A stretch of 64,000 bases of DNA from Sepiola atlantica (GCA_963556195.1 OY744544.1:44155984-44219983); one strand, 5' to 3'. Positions 12,224 to 24,570 are shown, counted from the stretch's first letter. A program made the numbers and translations. Notes: generated by a model not told the origin, from the sequence alone.

Positions 12224-12620
12224 TAGTTGTACCTACTCGACGTTGCTCAGGATGCAGTGAAGTCATTTTAGTTTTTAATTTCTATTTGATTGCACATTTT
12301 TTAAAACTTATACAGAAAAAGAAAAATATTTCAGTTGTAAGGGAGATAACTCTTTTTATATTCCTCAATAAAAAATATCAGTTATTCTCCTTGCTGATTT
12401 TTATTTTTCGGTTATAATTGACAAATATTTCTATATTACCAGTTGTTTGAGCATTTTTTGAACGAACTGGAGCAAAGTACGTTATTGTATTGTCAATAAC
12501 ATGGTACAACAATAACAACTGAAAATCGCTCATCAGAATCAAAGTTTGATATGTCAGCTCAAATGCTATTGAGGCTCAACTTTTAAAATCTCACAAGATA
12601 ACCTTATGTGTTAGATATAT
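12223..12620 (-). mobile_element. Helitron-type 3' end region
   Basis: On the minus strand it ends GAGCAACGTCGAGTAGGTACAA then CTAG|T at 12226-12223, the Helitron 3' pattern of GC-rich palindrome, about 10 nt, CTRR, T. Its body is shared with 37114-37400. 12620-13140 shows nothing recognisable. Confidence 0.5.
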
Positions 12621-13141
12621 AATATAGATATATTTATATATGTTTGTGTCGTTATGCAGAATTTCTTTATTCAAGAATATTTCATTAAATAAGATAGACA
12701 TTACGATCATTCTTTCAGACAAACCTACTTAAGTAAAATTGCAAGTTTAATAACACATTTCCAACTCATATTGTCTTCAACTATTTCTATTTTTTCCCTA
12801 ATTTCTTGATCTTTCGTTTTGACCAATTTTAGTCAACTTCTGGAGACCTGTTAACATAAGCATATAGCTTGATCTAATATGCAAAACAAAAGGAAAGATC
12901 TGGTTAACGTTGAACAGTAAATGCAAAGTTGAATTTGAAAATAATCACATGATGTACTTCAATTCAAATCAAATATGTACTCACGAGAATACAGATCACA
13001 AAGTCTGGAAGTATTATGGTTTATTATAAACATAAGAGTGTGAAAACGAAATTATAGTTATTCTTATTTAAGTTGTTTTAATTGGATGCTTCCAAAATTT
13101 TCAATACATGAGAATTTGTTTTATAATTTTAGTATTGTTTA

Positions 13142-13471
13142 TTAGAAGCTGTCTAATGTTGTTATGATATTATTTCCAATGTCCTGGCTTATAGAACGTT
13201 GCTCTGATAGATGACATACAAATTTACAGAATAGTCTGGTGTAGTATAGATAAGATGTTTTAAGTTTGTTGTTATACATAGAAATACAATTTCCAATCAG
13301 ACAAGTGAACTCAAAAACATTAGTTTTATATAGAGAATTTGTAGCAGTGAAATTATTATGTTTAGATATTCTGATTTCTGTTCGTTTGATTTTTAAAAAT
13401 AATAAATCAGCTGTACTCATCCGGCGTTGCTCAGGAGTCATTTTTTTATGAAATCGCTCCAGACAAGGCAT
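13142..13471 (-). CDS. hypothetical open frame, 109 aa, repeat-associated
   Basis: A 109-codon minus-strand frame. Its first part lies in the LINE fragment and Helitron-type end at 13405-13440; the rest (contains YYTRLFCKFVCHLSEQRSI) has a fairly protein-like composition for an AT-rich region. I do not recognise it. It is probably part of a degraded transposon. Confidence 0.2.
   Translation of the reverse strand: MPCLERFHKKMTPEQRRMSTADLLFLKIKRTEIRISKHNNFTATNSLYKTNVFEFTCLIGNCISMYNNKLKTSYLYYTRLFCKFVCHLSEQRSISQDIGNNIITTLDSF
13407..13440 (-). mobile_element. Helitron-type 3' end
   Basis: Minus strand: GAGCAACGCCGGATGAGTACAG then CTGA|T, a CTRR|T terminus with the same subterminal hairpin sequence as the other copies. 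Confidence 0.4.
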
Positions 13472-13766
13472 GAAGCCACTTGATGTAAAGAGCTAAAAAG
13501 AACGAAAGATGATTATTGCGAAGACAGTAGATACCTATTAACCATAGCTTTGAAAAGATCAAAGCTATAGGTAGGAGGAAAACAGTGAACAGGAAGAGAG
13601 ATTCACCAGTCGAAATATGACAACAGTACTCCATACATGGTCTTATAGTAGATTTGTAGAGATGGAGAATAGCCTCAGGTGTGAGAAAGTGCTTGGAGCG
13701 ATAGAGAGAACCGACTTTATGAGAAGCAGAAAGAGCAATAGACCTAATGTATGAACTCAATTTCAC
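13446..13766 (-). pseudogene. LINE family 2 C-terminal fragment
   Basis: A 106-codon minus-strand frame with the thumb/C-terminal signature of a non-LTR reverse transcriptase: LTPEAILHLYKSTIRPCMEY, CCHIS, then, after an internal deletion, LALYIKWLHALSGAIS at the end. The same ending appears at 57720-57770. 13770-14470 is AT-rich with one Helitron-like block at 14105-14160. Confidence 0.75.
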
Positions 13767-14475
13767 TTTTTACTTTAATTTTTGTTCCACTTTTTTGCCA
13801 TTTTTTCTTTACCAAATTAAAAAAAAAGAAAAGATTTTCAAAGTTAAATATAATTATTACAGTATCGTTTGGTCATTGAATTATTAATTAAAAAAATTGC
13901 TACAAAATTAGTTACAGTTTTGTCAAGGTAATGTTGTTTTAATCGCTATTTATAAAACTATTCCAAAACTTTCAATCTTAATACATGAAGATTTACTAAG
14001 AATTTAAAAGTCAGAAATGACTTTCTATTTGACAGTTTCCAAATTCCTTTAAAATTCTGAAGGGTCACAAAGTAATTCATTATTCTTTTTCAACTATTAA
14101 CAAAATATGAAAGCGGCTGACTTGTTTATGAAGAAACCGAAATGCATTGTGGAGGATTTAATTGTGTAATTAAATTATTTTTTAACAGGATTTAAAAAAA
14201 AGTTAATTTGAGTACTTTACTCTATTGCCTTTTCGATTTCAATAGATAATTAATCAACGTTGTTTTCCTTAAGGATTTTTCCTGTATAGGTTAATCACAT
14301 AAAATACATGCTAACATATTCCTCAGTTTTGGGATTGAGTTATGTTTTTTTTTAAATCTTCCATTTTAGTTGTTCTAATTAGTCGTGATTTGCAATTAAC
14401 TCACCAAATTACCCATTTCTTACTAATTTTATGTTGTTTGACCCCTCCCCGCCCTTATTCTATACGTTGTATCTA

Positions 14476-15818
14476 TCTAAATAAAACTCAATGTCTGTGT
14501 GTGTGATGTTGTGTGTTCCCTATAGAAATAAAGGTTAAACAATCGACATAAAATCTAAAAGTGTATTCTTGTATAAACTTTACTGGAGAAGTGTTCCCGA
14601 ACTTCTAAATCCTCCCCCCCCAAGGGGGCTATGAGGGCATAACACACTTAAAACTTCAAATATATACGATTTTTTTTCAAGCTTATATCATATGTATAAG
14701 ATTTTCCACGGTAGATAATGGAATATCTACGAGCCCCCATCTCTAAGTGACCCATGGTGACAGAATATGTATATCCGATTTTAATGAAACTTAAACCACT
14801 AGCAAAATATCAAATTGTTTTTAATACGTAGTTAAAGCAGAATAAATTGTTTTGGACTATTAAAATAATTTCCAACGCTATTGATAGTGTTTACCCATTC
14901 ATTTACTTATTTTTTATTATCGCTTATGTTTGAATTCACGTTTTGAAACATGGCGTAAATCATAAATCTATGACGTCACGCTAAAGCTATAATTATTTTG
15001 TTAAGGTAATGTTTTAAGCTCTATTAATACGAAAGTCCAGTTGGTAGAGCTTCAGACTGAAGGTTTCGATTTCGATTTCGATTTCCGGTCATGGAATCCG
15101 CTTTATTTGTTGGGAATTTATTATTTATTATTAATGCAATATTCTCAATTTCAAAAGTAGTTAAGATCTCTGATATTTCGAAATTAGACAAATTCCGCAA
15201 GGTATTTATTATGTTTAAAAAAAACTGTGACTGACGGACGGACGGACGGACGGACGGATAAAATCTCTATTTATATAAGATATGTATAAGACACTAATTC
15301 AGAGAGTTTTCCAATATTTCAGCTTATTTCGACTATATTAGGGGGCGAAACTACAGGAGGGGACAGTAAAAAGAACTCTGCTTCGGAAAGAGTCGATTTA
15401 GTTTGGTTAACATTATGTAGAAGTACCAAAATATTCTTTTTAATGATTATGGTATGACATAGAGAGAGATGAAAGAAGGCAAGTGTAAAATTTCAACGGG
15501 GTCAGTATTGTTATAAACACCGAAGCTGCATTAATCAACGTTTGTTTCCCAAAGGCTTTTACCTGTTTACTTAAATAACAAAAACTACATGCTAGAATAT
15601 AGTTTAGTACGTATATCCGATTTTAATAAAATTTAAACCATATGTATAAGACACTAATTCAGAGAGTTTTCCAATATTTCAGCTTCTTTCGACTATATTA
15701 GGAAGCGAAATATCAGTAAAATTAAAGAAAGTAATATGGTGTTATGTATGAGAATCGTGAAAAGGTACATAGTAGTGATCCGCATTCAATCCCGAGCAAC
15801 GTCGGGTCTTCCTGCTAG
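14476..15818 (+). mobile_element. candidate non-autonomous Helitron
   Basis: Starts TCTAAATAAAACTCAATGTC after an A (14475) and ends CCCGAGCAACGTCGGG...CTGCTAG at 15815-15818, giving the 5' TC, subterminal hairpin and CTAG expected of a Helitron. The base after CTAG is A instead of the usual T. It contains a (GACG)n run at 15232-15258 and an internal direct repeat (15282-15350 and 15642-15712). No ORF, so mobilised in trans if at all. Confidence 0.5.
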
Positions 15819-15899
15819 ACTATCATATAAAAAATAAGAATTGTTTGTGATCACTTGATATAAAGTAGCAATACACAAACACTGAAATAAAGATAATAG

Positions 15900-16000
15900 T
15901 ATATATATATAGTATAATATATATATAGTATAATATATATATAGTATAATATATATATAGTATAATATATATATATAGTATAATATATATATAGTATAAT
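15900..16000 (+). repeat. tandem ATATATAGTATAAT repeat
   Basis: About six units of a TA-rich ~17-bp motif ending in GTATAAT. Confidence 0.85.
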
Positions 16001-16200
16001 GTAACTAAAATAGTTAATTGTTTAAAGGGAAATACATTTTATTGTGTATGCTAATATAGCCATTTCTAAAGAAGATTTAGTATCTGTCTGTCTGAAGCCG
16101 AACCTATACTATTACTTCTATATCTGAAGACGAACTATACTATTACTATTTTAATGCTCAATTCTGTTTACATTTCAATGCTCAATTCTGGAGTGGGGAA

Positions 16201-16590
16201 ATAGTGTAGTATCTGTTCTGTTGGCATTAGACCATCCCCCCAGGCATTACCTCCTCTTTTTGGGAGACAGGAGGTAGTGTAGTATCTATTTTGTGGTCAT
16301 GATACCACCTTTCCAGAGATTACCTTCTTCTTTCTATTTTTGGGGATGATGAAGTGTACTATTTATTCTGTCGTCATGAGGCCATCCTCCCAGCCATTCC
16401 CCCCCCTCTCCTTAAAGGGGGGGGGTAATCTAGTATCTGTTCTGTTGTCATGAAACTATCCTCCCAGGCTTTACTACCTCCTTTGGAAGGTTAGTGTAGT
16501 ATATGTTCGTTCGTTATGATAACATCATCCCAAGCATTACCTTGTTCTTTGGGGGAGGAACAGTGTAGTATATGTTCATTTTTGTGGTAC
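16201..16590 (+). repeat. minisatellite with the U2 block, array 2
   Basis: About six units of 60-75 bp, each beginning GTGTAGTATCTGTTC or a variant, then TCATGA, CCATCCTCCCAGGCATTACC and a G-rich stretch. Reverse orientation of the array at 9790-10640. Confidence 0.8.
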
Positions 16591-17230
16591 CTGTAAGTAT
16601 TGGGTTCACAAGAAGTGCAGTAGAATTACTGGTAGATTGAGAGAGGGTTACTAGTTTGTGTGAAAGAAATGTAAGACAATGGAGATGGATGAAAACTCAG
16701 ATGTGGAGAAAGTATATCTTGATGGCAAATCTATTGAGGCTGTTCAGAAGTTTTATTATCTTGGTGATGCCATTGGATCACAGGGTGGAGCAGGTGCTAG
16801 TGTGATTGCAAAAATTAGGTGTGATAGAGTAAGTTCAAGGAACTTCTGTCATTACTAACCAGCAGAGTGTTACCACTATCAACCAAGGGAAGAGTCTGTC
16901 AGGCATGTATACGCAGTGTGATGATGTATGCAAGTGAAAGCTGGTAGCGTTGAGGATATGTGTTGCATGGAGAGAAATGATATGAGAATGACACGATGGA
17001 TGTGTAATGTGAGTCTTAAAATAACGGGCTTAGTTTTGATGAGCTCAGAGGAAGATTAAATCTGGACAGTATAGGGAGATGTGTGCAGAAGAGTAGACTT
17101 CGATAGTATGGCCACGGCGAAAGAATGGATGAGAGTTCTTGGGTTAGTAGATGTAGGACAGTTAAGGTAGCAGGTTCAGTTCACAGAGGAAGATCAAAGA
17201 AAACATGGTAGGAAGTGATAAAAATGGACC
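16590..17230 (+). pseudogene. RTE-like LINE reverse transcriptase fragment
   Basis: Plus-strand blocks with stops match the C-terminal part of RTE-type RTs: DGKSIEAVQKFYYLGDAI-like near 16720, ERNDMRMTRWMCNVSLK near 16975, FDELRGRLNLDSIGRCVQKS near 17037, then GRSKKTW near 17190. Same family as 5565-7050 and 45240-45760. Confidence 0.75.
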
Positions 17231-17231
17231 T

Positions 17232-17600
17232 TTTTTTACATTAAAGGTCACTGCTTATCAAGGCCCAAAGGCCACTCGAGGATAAGAGTTAAAGAGTTTG
17301 ACTTGAGGATAGGGGTTAAAGAGTTTGACTGGTGGATGGTGAGACAGGCAGGGCAGAAATTGATTATTTACAAGAACGGTCCAACAAGAACTTGTTTACA
17401 TTGGACTTGAAGACGACCATATTTTAGTCGGCAGGGAAGCAGACAGGCAGTTCTAGGAAATAAGCTCTGCCCATAGAAGTTTCGTTTCGTCTTGGGCATG
17501 CAGAGGTAGACAGGGAAATCATTGACAGTGAGACCTGAGAGAAAGAGGGATAAATAACTACCTGATATTGAAGATAGTACTTCCAACCTGAAGGCAGATG
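17232..17600 (-). pseudogene. LINE family 2, 3' end
   Basis: Minus strand contains MPKTKRNFYGQSLFPRTAC and a shifted-frame stretch corresponding to the RT C-terminus. The terminal TCGAGTGGCCTTTGGGCCTTG block at 17250-17280 recurs, inverted, at 48130-48160. Confidence 0.65.
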
Positions 17601-18649
17601 TATATCTAGGTCAAGGTTTGTGCAGACGGAAACATTAAGTATCATTTTTAATATTAACCTGTTGCTTGATAAATAAAAACATTTTAATGTCTCCTTCATT
17701 TTCAGAAAATACTTTTTGTTGCTTTTAACGAATACTCCTGGGAAGTTAATAATTGCTAAGCATATTCATTTTTCAGTTTCTTTTCCCAACAACTCACACC
17801 TGATTTCAACACCCTACGCCTTTCTTCTTGGATTTCTCACATTCCTTTGGCCTGATAATATTTTTCTGATATATTAATTTCAAATGTTTTTTTACCAATG
17901 TATATTTGGCATCGGAGTGAAGATATTAATGTTTAGTAATAGATCATAAAAAAATATATCTCACTTGAAACAAAATAAAATACATCTGTGTTTTAGTTTT
18001 AGTATCGAGTAGACGTACGCGTGAACCGTTGGGTCACAACCATCACCACTTTCTATTTTACTTCGATTGGATTCGAAAATTCATAAACTGTTACATATCT
18101 TTGAAGAGATTCTTCTTGCATGACTAAAAATAATAAGTCTCTTTACTTCTATATTATTATTTGTGCTCACTTGGAGTTATCACACAAATCATTGTCAGTG
18201 ATTGCTCACCAACAACAACCGGCGATGTTCCCTGGAGTCCGAGTGACAACAAGTCTCCCCAGATTTCCAGTATTCTCCACCTCTTTTTGATCTTCACCGC
18301 AAATGACCTTACGGTATCGCAACAACCACCTACTATTGATTTCTCGCTGGCAACAACCATTGGTCTCCCCTAGGATTTGCATGGCAATAGGCCTCCACAA
18401 GGTCCCAGCACTCTCCGCACTCTTCCAGTGGAGGTCTGGTTAGTGCTCTCCTTCCCCAGTCTTCCCATCCTCCCTGACCTATGACTATTTTGTGTGGTGT
18501 CAGCCGAGGTTTTTTTTTTTGGGGGGGGGGGGGGGGGGAAAGCACCTTATGATATTTCTTGCAGTTTCTGTTCCTTGATTCGTGTGGTGGTGGTCTTCCT
18601 GTGGTTTTGTTTTCTTCCTATTGTAACTTCAATGTGACTGGTTATCGTT

Positions 18650-18885
18650 CGTACCTTATGCAGGTTGGTTTCCGCATTTGAGGATTTTCCTTAAGATTTC
18701 AGCCGTTTTGATCATTGCCGTCCTTTGTATGGTCTCAGTGATCCCTTTGATTCCAATTTCTTCCAGTCTTTTCTCCAGGTTTTTTAGGACTGTTCCTAGT
18801 GCTCCAACGATTATTGGTATTATATTAACTTTCTTCATGCTCCATATCCCTTTCACTTCTCTGGCAAGTTCCATGTATTTTACTA
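18650..18885 (-). pseudogene. C-terminus of a third LINE family
   Basis: A 72-codon minus-strand frame (ELAREVKGIW, VNIIPIIVGALGTVLKNLEK, TAEILRKILKCG) matches the conserved C-terminal tail of a widespread invertebrate non-LTR polyprotein, perhaps one of the restriction-like-endonuclease clades. An ATT microsatellite (18880-18931) sits at its truncated 5' side. 18150-18550 upstream on the plus strand is moderate-GC without a recognised product. Confidence 0.65.
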
Positions 18886-18892
18886 CTACTAC

Positions 18893-18932
<40 letters not shown>

Positions 18933-19164
18933 TAGAAGTGTTATTATTTTTATATAGAAGTACATAGACTTATTATTTTGCCATCTAATTTACACATGTC
19001 TTTGTGGTGTATACAGACACACGTCTGTAAATTGGATGGCGATGCTAAAAAAGAGTCACTATTTCACTAAATGCGAGACATTATATATATATAGTAATAA
19101 GTAGTAAGATTACATGTCTAAAAACCAGAATAGGTTTAAGGCTCCTAAAGTTCATACTAGCATT

Positions 19165-19500
19165 GTCCGCAAGAACCTGTTCCATAACGGATATAAATGC
19201 TAAGTAATAATCAGTTCTAAGTGACAGTCTTCTGGAGGTTGAAGGTTCAATCCTCAGTGCGGGCGATACTAAGAATACAATTACAAATTATTTAAGACTT
19301 CTACCCGATAATGGCTGACGGAACGAGAACAAGCTATCTCTGTGGATTAAATAAAGGGTCCCGTACAGATTCTCGAGTTCGATATAAAGATTCCTGAGTT
19401 TGCCAAGACGCACCTGAAGAAAGTCGGAGGTTACATTGACCGAAACGTTGTGAGAATAACATCCAAGATGAGAACAGTAATCTGAATAATCCAAATAATA
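19165..19500 (+). mobile_element. tRNA-headed SINE with a hammerhead-like module
   Basis: The head carries a box B (AGGTTCAATCC) at about 19244 and a weak box A upstream. The body continues through ACAGATTCTCGAGTTCGATA to a hammerhead-like module at 19411-19452 (CTGAAGA...GACCGAAACG), then AGAATAACATCCAAGATGAG. The copy at 48600-48900 (minus) shares the body but lacks exactly this module. Confidence 0.65.
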
Positions 19501-19604
19501 TAAATTACTTAAATTACTATTGTACTTTTTTCTAGAAATCAGTTTAATTTTCTTTCTTTCTTTTTTTGCATGAGAAGGCCTGTTTTTTCTCTGATTATCT
19601 CTGG

Positions 19605-19750
19605 AGTCTAATACGACACTTGTAATCTTACAATGCACCACTGTTGGCACACGTGCCATAGGTTGATCGTCCCTTTCATAGTTGATACCCTGATGGGTAT
19701 TATCACTGTGGGATGCAGTAGATCTGGGAGTAATAAGAATGTGTTCCAAT
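19605..19750 (+). repeat. dispersed repeat A, copy 2
   Basis: Block with CACCACTGTTGGCACACGTG and ATCACTGTGGGATGCAGTAG, repeated at 20160-20300 with about 85-90% identity by eye. Confidence 0.7.
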
Positions 19751-19754
19751 GAAC

Positions 19755-20080
19755 TTACTGCACTTGCACCCCCTCAACGTAAATACCACCGACCCACCCA
19801 ATTAGCAGCAACATCGCACCCCTTCACTGTAGAAGTCTCTAGATGCCGGAAGGTTTTCTACTCTCATAGCTTATTTACTTTGAACTACTTATCTTTGGAA
19901 TTCCCTCCTTGAACCCTGTTTCCCCGATCATACTAACATGCAGAAATGTAATGCAAACAAACATTTTGCTGCCCAACTTCCAACCTAGGTTGCCCCCTTA
20001 TAAATCTGGCTCCTATCACAGTAGCCCCTTATACTTCAGTGACAATGTGCCTTGTTTGGGGTGAAAAAAAAATTAAATAA
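19755..20080 (+). repeat. LINE family 2 3'-end repeat
   Basis: About 300 bp matching 28765-29095 and 37555-37850 (shared: CATGCAGAAAT, TATAAATCTGGC, CACAGTAGCCCCTTAT). In the 37.4-kb copy it follows an RT C-terminus directly, so it is the 3' end of that LINE. Confidence 0.65.
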
Positions 20081-20159
20081 AAAATAATTTATGAATAAAA
20101 AATTATCAAAAAGAAAAAAAAGTGTGTGGGGGGGGGGGCAATTATTATCTCAGGGGTTC

Positions 20160-20372
20160 AGTGCACCACTTGTAATCGTGCAATTCACCACTGTTGGCAC
20201 ACGTGCTATAGGTTGGCCATCCCTTCCATAGATGATCCTCTGATGGTACTATCACTGTGGGATACAGTGGATCTGGGAGCAATGGTAACTAAGTGGTGAC
20301 TACACCCACTACCCCCCCCCCCCCCCCCAAACTACAAAATTGGTTTTACCACCGGATCCAGTTTTGTGTCAC
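20160..20372 (+). repeat. dispersed repeat A, copy 3
   Basis: Longest copy, containing a C17 homopolymer at 20311-20328 and ending CCGGATCCAGTTTTGTGTCA. Confidence 0.7.
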
Positions 20373-20379
20373 TATTAAC

Positions 20380-20815
20380 TTGCCTCTTGACAAGGGCAGA
20401 GTTAGACACAAGGTCAATTTTTAATGCGAGGAAAATCGAGCTCCACAAAAAGGGACACTCTGGATTGAGATAAAAATAAAAATTACCTCAGTCTTCACTG
20501 ACCGAGGACAGAAAAGATGAAGTGTAGTATCAGAACAGATACTACACTTTGCATTATTTATTTGCACAAAATATAAAAAATTACATTTAACATAAATTAG
20601 ACACAAGGCCATCAAAAGTGTGGTATAATGGGTGTCGTTGGTCATCCTTGGTCTATAGTGATAACAGTATCTATCCTACTTTTAACTAAATTCATCTCAG
20701 TCACCACAATACCACATTTACACTAGGGTCTATCCTACTTAAGATATCCCCAATTGATTTGTAATTTTTATTTTTCATAAATATGTTTATATGCACAGAA
20801 ACACTTTGCTCCAAG
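20380..20815 (-). repeat. second U2-motif repeat family, copy 2
   Basis: Reverse complement of 4800-5190. At 20519-20550 the U2 block occurs in both orientations (AGTGTAGTATC...GATACTACACT), forming a small hairpin. Confidence 0.65.
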
Positions 20816-20904
20816 CAAAAAGGCCTAGGGAGTTTTGTGTTATATCCAGAGTGTATGATCCTTGGTAACTGAACCACAAAAAGTTTTTAAAATTTTTTTA
20901 AAGT

Positions 20905-21285
20905 ATTTATTTACCTCCTCTCCAGGAGGTTAGGCATAAGGCCAGTTTTATCTTACTCTCACAAGTAAGATGTGACCCAAGGTCTGGTCGGGAAAGTGGG
21001 ACTTGAAAAGCTAGCGCCCGAGAAGGTGAGCACTCTGGCCATTAAAAATTGCTTGGGCAGTCCCATAGGCATTCCCCGGTAGGGGCGCCTCAGGCAATAA
21101 GCAATAAACTTACTCCTCCCCAAAGTGGGGAGGCAAAGCCTGGAAGGGTGGACCTCCTAGAACTGCACAGGACAAACCCATAGACCGGCGGAATCAAGCC
21201 TCGAAGGCCAAGACGATACCAGTCTATGGGGTGCAGTATCCATCGGAACAGATACTACACTTTGATCTTGGCCTAAGTAATTGTA
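20905..21285 (-). mobile_element. U2-headed SINE, full-length copy
   Basis: Minus strand starts GGCCAAGATCAAAGTGTAGT / ATCTGTTCCGATGGATACTG, matching U2 snRNA from the GGCUAAGAUCA motif through the branch-site recognition block. The body has CGGTATCGTCTTGGCC, CCTGTGCAGTTCTAGGAGGT, the CCTCCCC/GGGGAGG hairpin, GAGGCGCCCCTACCGGGGAA and CTGCCCA, and it ends GGAGAGGAGGTAAATAAATA. Length about 380 bp. No ORF. Confidence 0.85.
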
Positions 21286-22013
21286 ATACAAAAAGGTTAC
21301 CCCCCTTCCCTTGATTTTTCGAGCTCCCAAATTGAGGAATTGCTACTGGGTAAGGTTTGTTGTTAAACCCATAACGTAGTATTATCCCTGGTAACTGAAC
21401 CATAAAATGTAGATTCTAAATATGCAGACAAAAAAAACAGCGTGCATATGCAACAAATTCTTTTCTTTGGAGTGGGAACACATTTCTTAATTTTGGTTTT
21501 CGCAGTCAAACTGCAGCACGGTGCCAAGGTTATATTCCAAGTTGGCAGATGTCTACACCAGAGCAGCACAAAAGGAAATTGGATACTCTTCTAGCAGACA
21601 TTAATGGCGTGTTACTCAAAAGGCACTGCGGCAGTTAACATGCTTAACTAAGACGACAGCAGAAAAGCCTTTCTCTGAATGCAGACAAAAACAGCAGACA
21701 ATTCCTTTAGTTTAAATATTCAATGTTAAGATTCCATTGATTCCCTTTTCCGTTTCAAAGTTATTTTCAACCCAAAAAGTCAGACATTTAATTCAGGGAA
21801 TTTCAAAACAAAGCAGGATTTTTTTGTGATTTTTTTCAAAGAAAATTTGTTTTATGCAAACGCGATTCTATTTATCTGTTCGAATAGAAATAACTACACA
21901 ATCAACAGACTGAACTGAAACAATTGTAATGAGTCACATTCACTCATCTTTAGAGACAATATTTATTAACCTTTTTCATCAACAGTTTCGTCGTTCAGGC
22001 ATTATATTTCCAG

Positions 22014-22087
<74 letters not shown>

Positions 22088-22328
22088 ACAAAAACAAAAG
22101 GAAAACAAATTAAACACAGGAAGAAATCATAAAAAACGAAAGATTTACCGGTTTTATTTGGATCAACGAACGTCTTCAGAAAAAGTGAAGATTTTAAATT
22201 TATTGAATAAGGGCAAAACAGAAAAAAGAAGGCGCACAACGGGATGTTTTAGCACGTGTGTAATTAATTGTAAAAATGAATTATTCAGCGCGTACGACAA
22301 AAACGTTAGAATCTTCATATATGAATTA

Positions 22329-22375
<47 letters not shown>

Positions 22376-22631
22376 AATTTTATTTACACAGACATGTACA
22401 AAATCTGCGACACTGGCATGTCGATGTTATCGATCAACAGTTACTATAAACTGAGATCTCATCAGGCAGAGTTAGAATCCGATCTTAACCTCAGATCATA
22501 TTTGGAGAGAATGAAGTGGAGGGATAGAGAAAGAGAAGAAGAAGGAAAGAAATTTAACATTTCAAAAATTAAAGCCGTTAAAAAATTAAAAATTAAAAAT
22601 TAAAAATTAAAAAATTAAAAAATCTAAGAAA

Positions 22632-22636
<5 letters not shown>

Positions 22637-22694
<58 letters not shown>

Positions 22695-22746
22695 TATTCA
22701 GTCATTATATCTCTTGCAATATTGTAAAAAATATAATGACTGAATA

Positions 22747-22819
<73 letters not shown>

Positions 22820-22830
22820 ATATATATATT
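22637..22830. repeat. cruciform-prone inverted repeat in TA tracts
   Basis: ATAAGTATTCAGTCATTATA and its reverse complement (22690-22750) are flanked on both sides by (TA)n, so the potential stem extends beyond 100 bp. 21290-22000 and 22090-22330 hold no recognised gene. Confidence 0.8.
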
Positions 22831-23029
22831 GTTTAATTCAGTAGATTACAAAGTTTACAACATAATTAATATTTTGGACAGTATGAAAAGGAAATATAAA
22901 AAACATTTTCCTTTGACAAGTAAAATTTTAATTTTCGAAAGCTTAGATTAAAATAAATTTTATTTATTTAAAAAAGCAAATTGTTATGGACTTTCAAAAA
23001 AAAACATATATATACTCTTATCACTACCA

Positions 23030-23178
23030 CCATCAGGGTTTTTGATAACTCCTGTAGGAGGAACCCCTCCCTGGTTTCCATCCACCTTATTAGTGACTGT
23101 CAAATGGTCACTCATCTAGTACTGACCAGGCTCAACGTTGCTTAACTTTGGGTCAACGTGATTATGCAGACATAAATT
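23030..23178 (-). mobile_element. 5S rRNA-headed SINE, copy 2
   Basis: Minus strand: GTCTGCATAATCACGTTGA, then AAGTTAAGCAACGTTGAGCC and TGGTCAGTACTAGATGAGTG, the conserved internal control region of 5S rRNA. The 5' part of the 5S has a deletion, and the tail differs from other copies. Confidence 0.75.
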
Positions 23179-24569
23179 GTCCATCGTATTTAACGAAATA
23201 CACATATATATGTATATGAAGAGCTGTGATACAGCGAAGCAGTTTGTTTGTACATGACTACATACATGCTCTCACTCCTTTGTTAGTTGAGCATTGTGGT
23301 AAGTGAAATTGCCAGCTTCTATTAGCGATAATGCAAAAGTCTATGTAAAACGAATACAGCACTCTTAGATGGTTAATATTGTTTATATGAACACTAGGAT
23401 TTCTCTTCCTGACTTGTATCATTGGCGCAGTAGATAAAAGCTCAGATAGTCGAATAAACGACCAGATGTCAACCTCAGTTGAAGCACCTGTCTGTCTAGC
23501 CACACTGAAGAATTGTGATACAGTGAAACATTCTGTGGACGACTACTAATGCATAGCTCTTTGAAAATAAACAAATGGAGCTGTCCAGTTGGCTGACAAT
23601 GTTTATATAAAAAGCATTGTGATATCACCAACGGCGCCCATCCTATAGTCAAGTGGTTAGAATCGCTGACTATCAACTAGAGCTATAGATAACTATATAA
23701 TCTCCCGCACAGAAGTCCTTTAACTTTCATTTTTGCTTCGTTCTTTGCCTTTCTTTACTTTTTTGTACTTTCTTGTAAGAAAATATTTATATTTTGGGAA
23801 AGATAATTCAATGAAACAATATGTTATTTTTAAAAAATCGATCAGATATCTTACGAAGAGTTGACATTTTAATCCCATAAAACTTTCGATTTTTTTCAAC
23901 TCTTAAATTCATGAATAATTTATAGGATTTAAAAAATTTCGTTTTCTGTTTTTTATTTCAATAAATGTGAATGTGATTAATCCCAGGCAACGCTGGCTCA
24001 GCACTTTCATGTTCTCGCATGAATTTTAAATGTTTACATTAACTCACGCTTAAAAACCTATTTAGAGGGTTGGTTTAAAAAATTAAAATGACTAAAACAC
24101 TTTCAGCGATTGAAGATATATATACCCACAGAAAACGTAATAAACTTTTGCTGAGTAGTGTTCATGTTCATATCATCAGTGTCAAAAAAGGTACAAAACC
24201 ATCATTTACACGTAGACAATACATTAATAACTAGCAGAACCACAGGGAAATTCAATGGTGGGTTTCTTACTGAAATTCAAAGGTGAAAATACTATGAAAT
24301 GTAAGAATTTTAAATAAGTTTCATTTTATAGCAAAAGTACAAGTAAAATAGTAATTTTAGGGAAAGATTTGTACGAATATTTTCCAATAAAAAATATTCC
24401 AATTAATAAAATCAAAATTTGTAGAGCTGTGTTCAATTGCTGTTTTACATATTTTTCTTCTCCAAATTTTAGTGAGTGACTTTCTTAGCTGTTTTAGATT
24501 AAATTAAATTAATTAAAAAAATCAGTTGTCGTCTGCTTCTTGTTTGCATGCACAAAGACATCTATAGCG

Positions 24570-24570
24570 A

